Shown here piece by piece: positions 55,686 to 64,000 of a DNA stretch of 64,000 bases. The DNA is from Nostoc sp. TCL26-01. Its GTDB lineage: Bacteria > Cyanobacteriota > Cyanobacteriia > Cyanobacteriales > Nostocaceae. The notes beneath the pieces were generated by a model. That model was not told the origin of the DNA, made no database searches, and was given only the letters and a program-made list of their open reading frames with translations. Every line of letters starts with the position of its first letter. Positions within the stretch are counted from its first letter, which is position 1. A program made the translations under genes and the position numbers. The stretch is taken from positions 6,228,809 to 6,292,808 of the forward strand of contig NZ_CP040297.1 in NCBI RefSeq assembly GCF_013393945.1, read 5' to 3'.

Positions 55686-55942
55686 GAAACTTCTATGCGT
55701 CAGTTATCAATCAAATCAATCAATTTATATAAATATCATTAAACAATGATGAAGTTATTCAATTACTAGAAAAATCAAACTAAAGGCTGAGGCAGCTAAA
55801 AATTTAAAGAACCATATAACCAAGCTAAAAATCATCTAGAGTAGTTATCTATTACACATTTAACTTACCTCTAAATTGCTTATGCAAACTACAGACCCTT
55901 GATTATCAAGAGTCAAAAATCCCTATTATTTTACCTTTATTT

Positions 55943-56797
55943 ATGAATAACTGTACGGCAACTTTGCTAATTTCTTGTCCCGACCAAAGAGGATTAGTAG
56001 CAAAAATAGCGAATTTTATCTATGCCAATGGTGGTAATATTATCCACGCAGACCAGCATACAGACTTTGCTGCAGGTTTATTCCTGACTCGGATTGAATG
56101 GCAATTAGCAGGGTTCAACTTACCACGAGAATTAATTAGCCCCGCATTTAATGCCATAGCCCAACCTTTAGACGCTAAATGGGAGCTACATTTTTCTGAC
56201 ACAGTTCCCCGCATTGCCATTTGGGTAAGTCGCCAAGATCATTGTCTTTATGATCTAATTTGGCGACAACGTGCCAAAGAAATGGCAGCAGATATTCCCC
56301 TAATTATGAGTAACCATCATAATTTAAAAACAGTAGCAGACCAGTTTGGTATAGAATTTCAGCACATCCCCATTACTAAAGAGAACAAAACTGAACAGGA
56401 AGCCCAGCAATTAGAAATACTACAACAGCACCGAATAGATTTAGTAGTATTGGCTAAATATATGCAAATTGTTAGTGCTGACTTTATTACAAAATTTCCG
56501 CGAATTATTAATATTCATCATTCATTTTTACCAGCTTTTGTGGGTGCAAATCCCTATCACAGAGCTTTTGAAAGGGGTGTAAAAATCATTGGAGCCACAG
56601 CCCATTACGCCACTGCTGAATTAGACGCAGGGCCAATCATTGAGCAAGATGTAGTGAGAGTGAGCCACCGCGATGAAGTTGAAGATTTAATTAGAAAAGG
56701 CAAAGATTTAGAACGAGTAGTCCTAGCTAGAGCAGTGCGGTTACATCTGCAAAATCGCGTTTTAGTTTATGGTAATCGCACTGTCGTTTTTGAGTAA
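55943..56797 (+). CDS. purU: Formyltetrahydrofolate deformylase
   Basis: 284 residues. An N-terminal ACT domain (TATLLISCPDQRGLVAKIAN) is followed by a formyltransferase-like catalytic domain: IAIWVSRQDHCLYDLIWR, PLIMSNHHNLKTVADQFG, INIHHSFLPAFVGANPYHRA (active His) and TAELDAGPIIEQDV (active Asp). The enzyme hydrolyses 10-formyl-THF to formate and THF, balancing one-carbon pools for purine synthesis. It stands alone, with ~250 bp of AT-rich DNA upstream. Confidence 0.96.
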   Translation: MNNCTATLLISCPDQRGLVAKIANFIYANGGNIIHADQHTDFAAGLFLTRIEWQLAGFNLPRELISPAFNAIAQPLDAKWELHFSDTVPRIAIWVSRQDHCLYDLIWRQRAKEMAADIPLIMSNHHNLKTVADQFGIEFQHIPITKENKTEQEAQQLEILQQHRIDLVVLAKYMQIVSADFITKFPRIINIHHSFLPAFVGANPYHRAFERGVKIIGATAHYATAELDAGPIIEQDVVRVSHRDEVEDLIRKGKDLERVVLARAVRLHLQNRVLVYGNRTVVFE

Positions 56798-56848
56798 AAA
56801 TTGATGACTTTACCAGTCCAAGTGGGTAAGTCCTAAAACTGTAACACG

Positions 56849-57418
56849 TCATCGCTTGTGTTTTTCATCCACACCTGTATAGCCAGTCGCCACCCAAAGC
56901 AAAGCCCTAGCTCCATCACGGATGGATTTCTCAATCGGTTCTGGTGATGTTTCTGAAGGTACGGGTATGGGTTGAAACTTAATACCTCGACTACCTAAAA
57001 CAATCTCGCCAATGACACAAGCACGGCGCATATGAAAATCTGAAGTAATTAAATATACATTTTCAATCCCACGGGCTTGCAAATCATCTACTAATGTAGT
57101 AAAATTTGTAACAGTATCTACAGCTTCATAGTCTAGATGTAATCGTTTGGGGTCAATACCAGCCTTAGTAAAAACTCTCTTCGTATATGTAGGTGGACTA
57201 CCACCAGAAATCCAAATTGGTAAATTCGGATGTCTCGTAGCAAATTTTGCGGTAAATTTTTCTCGTTCTAGATTTTTGGTCGAACCACCCAAAACTATCA
57301 CAGCTTCGGGTTGTGTGTAATTATTTTGTGCTTCTTTGTATCCCAACCACATCAATAGGGGTAGAGCAAGAACCACAAATTGCAATGATTTACCTTTAAA
57401 CAATAGATTATTCTTCAA
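56849..57418 (-). CDS. DUF218 (YdcF/SanA/ElyC-like) membrane-anchored protein
   Basis: 189 residues. An N-terminal helix (LQFVVLALPLLMWLGY) anchors a DUF218 domain with AVIVLGGSTKNLEREKFTA, LPIWISGGSPPTYTKRV, DTVTNFTTLVDDL and VYLITSDFHMRRACVIGEIV. These match the family's GG, GxS and T-S-D-x-H-M-R-R signatures. Members are linked to envelope integrity, and the biochemical reaction is unknown. It is convergent with purU. Confidence 0.88.
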   Translation of the reverse strand: MKNNLLFKGKSLQFVVLALPLLMWLGYKEAQNNYTQPEAVIVLGGSTKNLEREKFTAKFATRHPNLPIWISGGSPPTYTKRVFTKAGIDPKRLHLDYEAVDTVTNFTTLVDDLQARGIENVYLITSDFHMRRACVIGEIVLGSRGIKFQPIPVPSETSPEPIEKSIRDGARALLWVATGYTGVDEKHKR

Positions 57419-57638
57419 AGCTCTACAAATTTGTCTGTTGGGGGCGTAATTTTCTCTAAAAATAGGAAAACATCTATGTTAGGTTAGCAAACTTTGGCAA
57501 AATTTACCCTGTCAGAAATTTCCCTTATTATGCTATTACGCAATCAAGCGCAAGTATTCAAAATTTTTGACATAATTAGTAACCATCCTTAGTTAAGGAC
57601 TCCTGACTACTGAATCTAATTCAACTTTGTTTAGATGA

Positions 57639-57712
57639 CGGGACTGGTGCGACTTGAACGCACGACCTGTCGCTTAGGAGGCGACCGCTCTATCCAACTG
57701 AGCTACAACCCC
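57639..57712 (-). tRNA. tRNA-Arg (anticodon CCU)
   Basis: On the minus strand the 74-nt sequence folds fully: acceptor GGGGTTG/CAGTCCC (with G-T pairs), D-arm GCTC...GAGC, anticodon stem GTCGC/GCGAC with loop CTCCTAA, and T-arm GTGCG-TTCAAGT-CGCAC. The discriminator base is G and CCA is not encoded. Anticodon CCU reads AGG, arginine. Confidence 0.97.
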
Positions 57713-57745
57713 AGCTACGAAGCATATACAATGATAGCAGTAGTT

Positions 57746-58822
57746 CTAGCTAGACTGCCAAGAATTGCCCCAAGAGCCGCCACCTATTTCTAAACCACAA
57801 AGATAACTGTCTGCTTTCAGGATGACTAGAGGGTTTTTGCCCCTTATTTGTCGTAATTCCAAATGGAGTTGTCCTTGCATAGTATCTCGACAGCAGAACT
57901 GTAAACCCTTAGCTGTGGGCGCACGCAAGGGTGTACCTGGTAGATGAGTGGTTCCAGTTAATTCAATCTCATAATCTAGATTTGTTGCCTTCATTTGCCA
58001 TCTACCCCAAGGCTGAATATTCCACTCTACTTGAGAATTCCAAGGAACAAATTCATAAAATTTCCCTTGATAGTGCAAACCAATCATCGCTACAGATTCC
58101 ATCCACCACAACACACCACGCCTACCGCCACCAGCAGTTAATGCCAAGTCTGGTTCACCAACAAAGCTATTACAATTCAGCCAAAACCATTTTTCAGGGA
58201 ACGCACCACCCCAATTTTTCTCACCGTAAGCGGGCGCATTCTCAAATTGATATACTGTGCCATTCCAATCTATCCAACCACTAGCCCAACCGTGAGCCAT
58301 CAAAATCTGCCATCCTGGCTCAAAAATCTGCAAAAATGATAGCCAACCAGCCGTTGATTGTTGCATCCCATCTTGATTACCCCAACCGTAGACTGGCTGA
58401 ATTTCATATTGCCAACGACAATAAAAACCAGTAGCCGCATCTCGAATTATACCTTGATTGAGATTAGCTGTAGCTTGATAACCTTGTTGGACATCACGAG
58501 CAAACTCTTGAGGTAATAGATATATAGGTGAGATATTGAGATGAGTCTCACCCCAATGACCTAAAGCCAGAACATCTGGACTAGCCCAAAATTTATTCAC
58601 ATCAGGGAAAGTCCGACAGATATATTCATCATTTGCTCCCAGAACTTGAGCCGCACCACCACTATAAGGTTGTCCCCCAATGGGATCTTCAATGGAATAC
58701 ATGAAAGCAAAAGTTTGACCACAATCTGGTAAAGTGACGCGATAATACCAGCCTTCAAAAAAACGGCGATCGCTACCATCCCAATGATATCCACTATGGG
58801 GTGTTTGCAGAGTCCTAGACAT
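57746..58822 (-). CDS. Tocopherol cyclase
   Basis: 358 residues. The N-terminal PHSGYHWDGSDRRFFEGWYY block, QTFAFMYSIEDPIGGQPYSG, MAHGWASGWIDWNG, YGEKNWGGAFPEKWFWLNCN and LTAGGGRRGVLWWMESVAMI match the VTE1/Slr1737 tocopherol cyclase family. The enzyme closes the chromanol ring of 2,3-dimethyl-5-phytylquinol to gamma-tocopherol, in vitamin E synthesis at the thylakoid/envelope. No other tocopherol genes are in the window. It starts at ATG 58822, ~110 bp from the tRNA. Confidence 0.94.
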   Translation of the reverse strand: MSRTLQTPHSGYHWDGSDRRFFEGWYYRVTLPDCGQTFAFMYSIEDPIGGQPYSGGAAQVLGANDEYICRTFPDVNKFWASPDVLALGHWGETHLNISPIYLLPQEFARDVQQGYQATANLNQGIIRDAATGFYCRWQYEIQPVYGWGNQDGMQQSTAGWLSFLQIFEPGWQILMAHGWASGWIDWNGTVYQFENAPAYGEKNWGGAFPEKWFWLNCNSFVGEPDLALTAGGGRRGVLWWMESVAMIGLHYQGKFYEFVPWNSQVEWNIQPWGRWQMKATNLDYEIELTGTTHLPGTPLRAPTAKGLQFCCRDTMQGQLHLELRQIRGKNPLVILKADSYLCGLEIGGGSWGNSWQSS

Positions 58823-59094
58823 AAATTTAAATGGTAATTGCTGATGGATTTTTTCAGGCGATCGCTGTAAATTCTATTAAATTCTCCTAAATCCTATTTT
58901 TAATAGAACACATATGATCTGACCATCTTCTTAGTCTATTTGTTCACTAGATTTTTTACATAAAAAATAAATTCATTTAAATTTGTTGCTGAAAATTGAG
59001 TTTTGTAAATTTAAATAATTTAGTAAATCGCTTTCTTATTTCTGATGGAAAGTGCTATTTTTTTATAAAGTTGTGAAAAAATTAACTAAATATT

Positions 59095-59391
59095 ATGGAA
59101 ACAATTCCAATCTTGGTAAGCTTACCCAGTGAAGACGAGGCGACAAAGAACATTTTTACATCGGCTGCGGCAATAGTTTTAGTCGATGTGCCTATTTCAA
59201 TATTGCAAGACAATTTAAACAAAATATGTGAGGGAGTTGCCACTCTATTTCAGGATGTCCAAGCTGTGGGAAACGTCAAGCTCAAAGAGATCACTGTTCA
59301 GGTTGAAGTCAGTGCAGAAGGAGGTATAGAAATAATTGGCACAGGGAAATTAGGAAGTAAAGGAGCAATTACACTAACTTTCTCGGAGTAG
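59095..59391 (+). CDS. Trypco1-like small protein of a predicted conflict system
   Basis: 98 residues. The N-terminal half (LPSEDEATKNIFTSAAAIVL) leads to a helix with ILQDNLNKICEGVATLFQDV and a C-terminal beta part, LKEITVQVEVSAEGGIEIIG, TGKLGSKGAITLTFSE. This layout (Val-rich strand, x-G-x-x-I, then a final strand) resembles the Trypco1 family, which occurs next to proteases of bacterial NTP-dependent conflict systems. The next gene on the same strand is a caspase/HSP90-like effector, which strengthens the call. The gap between them is 177 bp and contains a repeat. I rank Trypco1 membership as probable, not proven. Confidence 0.65.
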   Translation: METIPILVSLPSEDEATKNIFTSAAAIVLVDVPISILQDNLNKICEGVATLFQDVQAVGNVKLKEITVQVEVSAEGGIEIIGTGKLGSKGAITLTFSE

Positions 59392-59441
59392 CATAAGTAA
59401 ATCGTGCGAATATTTATAAATATGTAAAGACAAATTAAGTA

Positions 59442-59518
59442 TAGGGTGCGTTGTCGCGCAGCGCAACGCACCATCAACAATTCAAGGTGCATTAGCCTAT
59501 GACATAACACACCATACC
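59442..59518. mobile_element. MITE-like element, GTAGGGTGCGTT family
   Basis: Ends TAGGGTGCGTTG and ATAACACACCATACC, with an inner GCGCAACGCACC. About 77 bp lying between the Trypco1-like and caspase genes; relatives at 14808 and 44467. Confidence 0.72.
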
Positions 59519-59568
59519 TCAAATTTATATTTCGTCTTATACATTGAATTTTTCTCACCTACTTACTT

Positions 59569-62500
59569 ATGGCAAAACGTCGAGCTTTGCTGATTGGGGT
59601 TCCAGAATACGACAGCAAAAATTTCAACGCACTACCAGTAGTTCATCGAGATGCTGAAATACTAGAACCAGTGCTGAGAAAATCTGGTTTTCATGTTGAA
59701 TTGAGAGGTCTAATTAACAAAGATGATACATTAAAGAGCAACATAGTCAAGGTATTGAAGCAAGAATGTAACAATGCCAGCAAAGACGATATATTATTTC
59801 TTTATTACTCAGGACACGGCATACATTACGAAAATATAGATTATCTAGTTCCCTCAGATGTCAACACAGATTGTGACATTGAGGATTTCGAGCAGTCACT
59901 TGTTAGATGTGATTTGCTAGATAATATTGTAGATAAATCAAAAGCCTCAGCAATCATCTTTTTTATTGATGCCTGTCGAAATAAAATGGATTTGCAAGTA
60001 AAGGGGGCTGATAATTTAGGCTGGGGTAACTCAGTTTTGAAACGTAAATTCCTGAGAGTCTTTTCTTGTAGCGCCGGACAGGTTAGCTGCTTCCTAAAAC
60101 CGGAAAAAAACGATGGTGAATATGGTAGCCTGTTTACTAAAGCTTTAGCATCTATCTTGGAGCCAGAGCATCCATCTATTACTCTTCAAGAAATTCTTGA
60201 TGCTACCCAAGAAAAGCTAGATGAACTTACAGAGAAATATTTCAATTTAGAAAGAAATAAACAAACTATCGCCTGGGTTCGAGAGGAACACGTCAAAAGT
60301 GATATCCTGCTGTTTCGTTTAAAGACAAATTCTTTAGGAGACAGCAAAAGTCCAACAGAAAATCTATGGTATGCAGAAGTATTAAAATCGAATCTTTGGA
60401 ATAATCACAGCAGTGATACTCATGTTGCTGAATACAAAAAGAGCGTTGGTGAGATAGTCAATCTTTGCTGGCAGCAATGGGAGAAAGCAGGTAAGGCTTT
60501 TGAGCAAGATCCGTGGCGAGATGAACGTTTTGCTATTAGGATATTGAAAGCTCTTGAGTTGTTGTTGAACTCTGTACCATCTATTAATCTTTCCCTGTGT
60601 GAAATAGCTCTGATAATTACTGCTCCATTTATTTATGAAGCAGTGCTAGCAACTGGGTTAGTAAAAGTAGCTGAATCCAATCTCGACATTTTGTCTATAG
60701 ACAAAAACAAATCTCTTTCTGGTGGCTTTCAGATTGCTATTGAGAAAGTAAATCGAATTCAACACCGCATAGTTAGAAAAGCCAGACAGTTTAGAGATAA
60801 AGGTTTAACCAATCAGTGCGAAGCATTAAAAGCATGGTTGCTATATCGCAGCTTACTTCTGACACCAGAAGTTTGGAAAGATGATAGAGAAGGTTATCTT
60901 TTTAAGTTTTCCCGCGATTTATTTGATATCCATGATAAAAGTGAGTTACCTGGAATAAAAACAGGAGGATTTGGAATAGTTCTGCTGAATTTGGCTAACT
61001 CTATCATTTTAGAGCCTAAAAGTATTGATAAATACGAATCACCAAAGCAAATTGGAGATTCATATATCAAAGTGAAAATACTTGGCTATCTGCTAAAACT
61101 GGCTGGATTATTAGCGATAGATACGCGAAAATTTTCTGATGTATTGGTTGATAATATTGGGGTAGTAGACAAGCAAACATCATCAAAAGAATATGAGATT
61201 ACGCCAAAAGGGGTAAACGAAAATATAAATCAGATTGATTGGATGCGTTCTGGTTCTGGTTATACCCTTAAGGGAACTTGCAACTACCCAGCATTAGATT
61301 TTGTACTGCGTGAACACATAGAGGAAATTAGCACAGTTCTTGATCATATTCTCCAACAGGTAGAAAAACCAGAAATAGCAGAGCTTTCTAGCTTGCCGAC
61401 ACGCTTCAACGCTGAAGGTCTTACAGCAGCAAAAGGCAGCGATAATCGTCCTCTATATACAAGACCGCATCTATCTTTCCAGTTGGCTCATCATGAAATC
61501 CGGGAACTCATTATGGGTAAACAACTCTATGGAGATCCCTCTCTAGCCATCAGAGAACTTTACCAAAACGCTCTGGATGCCTGTCGTTATCGAGAGGCGC
61601 GGCATAAATATTTTCAGCAAAAGCCACCAACCAATTATTACCAAGAATCCCAAGAATCATGGAAGGGAAAAATCACTTTCCGGCAGGGAAAAGAAAATGG
61701 GCGAGCCTACATAGAATGCCAAGATAATGGAATTGGGATGGAGTCTCAGCAGCTCACTGATTGTTTTACTTGTGCAGGTCGCCGCTTTGCCGATTTGCCT
61801 GAATTTATTGAGGAACAAGTTGAGTGGCTGAAATGTAATCCTCGTGTCGAAATATACCCTAATAGCCAGTTTGGTGTTGGTGTCTTTAGCTACTTTATGC
61901 TAGCGGATGAATTAGAAGTAAAGACTTGTAGACTTGGCCTTGATGGCAAGCCTGGTCTAATTTTACGTCTATTTATACCTGGCAGTAGTGGTCTATTGCG
62001 ATTAAAGCCTGGGGGAAATGGAAGTGATGATGATTTAGGCACAACAGTGCGCCTTTATCTTAACGAAGTAGAATATCAAGACGAACCAATATCTTGTCTG
62101 AAAACACTCAAGAAACTGCTATGGGTTGCAGAGTTTTCAACAGAAGTTTGGGAAGATGACACTTTAAAAGAGAGTTGGGAACCAGGAAAACTGCAACATC
62201 CTGATTTGTCTGATCACCAAATTGTTCGTGCAGGTAAATCAGATATTTGGTGGATTAATTATAGAGACAACAGAGAAAAAGGATGTGTTTTATCTGACGG
62301 AATTTATACAGAGACTGAATCTGAATTGACGGTAATCAATCTACGCAAGGAACATCTGCCAAAACTGACTGTAGATCGACAAAAAATTGTTGACTTAGAT
62401 TTAAGCTGGGTTAAAAAGGAACTGAGCGACGGTTGGGAATCATTAATCAGTTGGGAAGGGCTAACTATTCAATGGTTTTGGCAACTAGAAGTAATATATC

Positions 62501-64000
62501 TTGATATTGCTATCAAAGTAGTCGATTACTTATGCCGAAATCAAGCATCTGTGAAATTAAAAGGTGATAGTAGTTGGAATCAAAGATCATACTATTCTCT
62601 GTCTGATTATCCAGAACTTATCGGTTGGAGTTATCAGGATACCAATATACCAATTTATAAAATTGGAATTTGTGTAATAGATGGTTTTATTGCACACTTT
62701 ATGTTAAAAAATAAAAAGGAAACTAAATTAAATTCATATGATATAAAGGATATCAAAAATATTGCTCCTTTGTGGGTAGTTTTACATCGGATTGCGACTT
62801 TACATCAATATGGTTTAGAAATACCACCGTTTTTACAAGAAACCATAAAAGCTTTCAAGGCTCATGACCAACTTAAAGTAATATTTCCAGGAGATGAATT
62901 TTGTTTTAATGCTTCTGCTGGTAAGGAAGATGAAACAGAAAGGTATCAGTCTGCTTTAGATATTTTATTACTGGGAACACATAAATTAAGTGAATCAGTA
63001 GCAGATATGCTGCAACGGTTAGAGCGATTTTACCCTCTTTTTGATTTAGATCGTTTGGAGCTAAAGAAGATATCCCATATTGATATAGAAACTGTAAAAG
63101 ATTTAATTCCTAGCCAAGAAGATTTACGTCTTCTGTCCAAAAATCTCTATGGTCAAAGTCCTTGGGTAGAAGAAACAATACCTTTGAGACATATATGGTT
63201 AGCAGCAGCAAAGTTAAAGAAACCAGTTGAGGAAATTTATCAACAGCTAGAAAAATTTCAGCCATTAGGGTGGAAACTACCACAAGTTGATTCCAAGGCA
63301 GTCAAAAATTTAATTATTAGTGAAGAAGATTTACGTCTTCTGTCCCAATCTCTCAATGGTGAAAGTCCTTGGTTAGAAGAGAAAATACCTTTTACACATC
63401 TGCTAGTAGCAGCAAGAAAGTTAGAAAAACCAGTTGGGGAAATTCATCAACAGCTAGAAAAATTTCAGCCATTAGGGTGGAAACTACCACAAGTTGATTC
63501 CAAGGCAGTCAAAAATTTAATTATTAGTGAAGAAGATTTACGTCTTCTGTCCCAATCTCTCAATGGTGAAAGTCCTTGGTTAGAAGAGAAAATACCTTTG
63601 ACACATCTGCTAGTAGCAGCAAGAAAGTTAGAAAAACCAGTTGGGGAAATTCATCAACGCCTAAAAAAATTTCAACCATTAGGATGGAAACTACCGCAAG
63701 TTGATTCAAAGGTAGTCAAAAACTTAATTATCAGCGAAGAAGATTTACTTCTTCTGTCCCAATATCTCAATGGTGAAAGTCCTTGGTTGGAAGAAAAAAT
63801 ACCTTTGATACATCTGCTGGAAGCAGCCGCAAATTTAGAGAAACCAGTTGCAGAAATTCGTCAAGGTTTAGAAAAATTTGAGAAATTAGGTTGGCAACTA
63901 CCGCCATATAATTCTGTAATGGAAGATTTAATTCCTAGTCAAGAAGATTTAAGCCTTTTGTCTCAATCTCTGAATGGTGCAAGTCCTTGGGTAGAAGATA
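59569..64000 (+). CDS. Caspase-like protease / HSP90-like ATPase / repeat protein, predicted conflict effector (runs off right edge)
   Basis: The frame is open from the ATG at 59569 to base 64000 (1,477 complete codons, no stop). Residues 1-~250 are a caspase-like (C14) domain: RRALLIGVPEYD, His83 in LYYSGHGI and Cys136 in FFIDACRNK, so the catalytic dyad is intact. Residues ~260-620 are helical and unrecognised. Residues ~640-860 are a GHKL/HSP90-like ATPase: RELYQNALDACRYRE (Asn667), DNGIGMESQQL and SQFGVGVFSYFMLADELEV, the last very close to the HSP90 lid motif. From residue 1176, 69-residue repeats begin. It is preceded by a Trypco1-like gene. Probably an ATP-gated protease effector; the trigger is unknown. 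Confidence 0.9.
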   Translation, partial: MAKRRALLIGVPEYDSKNFNALPVVHRDAEILEPVLRKSGFHVELRGLINKDDTLKSNIVKVLKQECNNASKDDILFLYYSGHGIHYENIDYLVPSDVNTDCDIEDFEQSLVRCDLLDNIVDKSKASAIIFFIDACRNKMDLQVKGADNLGWGNSVLKRKFLRVFSCSAGQVSCFLKPEKNDGEYGSLFTKALASILEPEHPSITLQEILDATQEKLDELTEKYFNLERNKQTIAWVREEHVKSDILLFRLKTNSLGDSKSPTENLWYAEVLKSNLWNNHSSDTHVAEYKKSVGEIVNLCWQQWEKAGKAFEQDPWRDERFAIRILKALELLLNSVPSINLSLCEIALIITAPFIYEAVLATGLVKVAESNLDILSIDKNKSLSGGFQIAIEKVNRIQHRIVRKARQFRDKGLTNQCEALKAWLLYRSLLLTPEVWKDDREGYLFKFSRDLFDIHDKSELPGIKTGGFGIVLLNLANSIILEPKSIDKYESPKQIGDSYIKVKILGYLLKLAGLLAIDTRKFSDVLVDNIGVVDKQTSSKEYEITPKGVNENINQIDWMRSGSGYTLKGTCNYPALDFVLREHIEEISTVLDHILQQVEKPEIAELSSLPTRFNAEGLTAAKGSDNRPLYTRPHLSFQLAHHEIRELIMGKQLYGDPSLAIRELYQNALDACRYREARHKYFQQKPPTNYYQESQESWKGKITFRQGKENGRAYIECQDNGIGMESQQLTDCFTCAGRRFADLPEFIEEQVEWLKCNPRVEIYPNSQFGVGVFSYFMLADELEVKTCRLGLDGKPGLILRLFIPGSSGLLRLKPGGNGSDDDLGTTVRLYLNEVEYQDEPISCLKTLKKLLWVAEFSTEVWEDDTLKESWEPGKLQHPDLSDHQIVRAGKSDIWWINYRDNREKGCVLSDGIYTETESELTVINLRKEHLPKLTVDRQKIVDLDLSWVKKELSDGWESLISWEGLTIQWFWQLEVIYLDIAIKVVDYLCRNQASVKLKGDSSWNQRSYYSLSDYPELIGWSYQDTNIPIYKIGICVIDGFIAHFMLKNKKETKLNSYDIKDIKNIAPLWVVLHRIATLHQYGLEIPPFLQETIKAFKAHDQLKVIFPGDEFCFNASAGKEDETERYQSALDILLLGTHKLSESVADMLQRLERFYPLFDLDRLELKKISHIDIETVKDLIPSQEDLRLLSKNLYGQSPWVEETIPLRHIWLAAAKLKKPVEEIYQQLEKFQPLGWKLPQVDSKAVKNLIISEEDLRLLSQSLNGESPWLEEKIPFTHLLVAARKLEKPVGEIHQQLEKFQPLGWKLPQVDSKAVKNLIISEEDLRLLSQSLNGESPWLEEKIPLTHLLVAARKLEKPVGEIHQRLKKFQPLGWKLPQVDSKVVKNLIISEEDLLLLSQYLNGESPWLEEKIPLIHLLEAAANLEKPVAEIRQGLEKFEKLGWQLPPYNSVMEDLIPSQEDLSLLSQSLNGASPWVED
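63094..64000 (+). repeat. Tandem 207-bp (69-residue) coding repeats
   Basis: Units start at 63094, 63301, 63508, 63715 (204 bp) and 63919 (cut by the window end). The core motif per unit is SEEDLRLLSQSLNGESPWLE, then HLLVAARKLEKPVGEI and LEKFQPLGWKLP. Units 2 and 3 are nearly identical at the DNA level; units 1, 4 and 5 have drifted. The shape (helices then a G-W-x-L-P turn) suggests small winged-helix-like or helical repeats. Confidence 0.92.

Overview
The window reads as chromosomal DNA of a filamentous, probably heterocyst-forming cyanobacterium of the Nostoc/Anabaena type. The evidence is dense GCGATCGC (HIP1) octamers, many arrays of short heptanucleotide repeats (STRR), photosynthesis genes (psb28, chlD, petN, a tocopherol cyclase), cyanoglobin, NarM, and a deoxyhypusine-synthase homologue of the kind needed for homospermidine synthesis in Anabaena. 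No ribosomal operon, phage, plasmid or CRISPR locus is present. One tRNA (Arg, CCU) is found.

Layout. 1-9.1 kb: the end-truncated start of a subtilisin-like protease, a signal-peptide protein, a BolA-monothiol glutaredoxin pair, MoaB, Psb28, a Uma2-family protein, a PD-(D/E)XK-like protein, ChlD, a second Uma2 and a SigF-type sigma factor. 9.7-17.9 kb: two very large, signal-less, probably type I-secreted phosphoesterases. One is a PhoX-like/phytase-like/GDPD fusion and the other an alkaline-phosphatase-superfamily phosphodiesterase; they share an almost identical 692-bp C-terminal module. 18-30 kb: a third Uma2, cyanoglobin, a large CBS-PAS hybrid histidine kinase, a DUF442-like phosphatase, a TVP38-like membrane protein, NarM, a GAF histidine kinase, and a petN mini-operon with an unannotated 54-residue membrane protein. 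30-41.6 kb: DEDDh exonuclease, cytochrome P450, SpeY, CobO, two tandem zinc-ribbon Ser/Thr kinases, a PaaK-like ligase and an alpha/beta hydrolase. 42-50 kb: a minisatellite, a pentapeptide protein with an extreme Ala/Val low-complexity segment, AroE, an ECF sigma/cupin anti-sigma pair, an esterase and a SapC-like protein. 50.6-55.4 kb: a GldA/GldF/GldG/DUF4340-type ABC cluster broken up by repeats. 55.9-58.8 kb: PurU, a DUF218 protein, tRNA-Arg and tocopherol cyclase.

The most unusual locus is at the right edge (59.1 kb to the end). A small Trypco1-like protein is followed by a giant protein (at least 1,477 codons, running off the window) that joins an intact caspase-like protease domain, an HSP90-like GHKL ATPase domain and a growing tandem array of 69-residue repeats. 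This has the build of an NTP-dependent conflict/immunity effector.

Intergenic space is dominated by repeats: STRR heptamers (several arrays supply or touch start codons), 29-bp perfect palindromes inside a MITE-like element, a GTAGGGTGCGTTA-ended element, and a MITE family with GAGG(G/A)TGTTTGAAAAGT-like ends flanked by TNA-type target duplications. One member of the last family begins exactly at a stop codon and another lies inside the ABC cluster.
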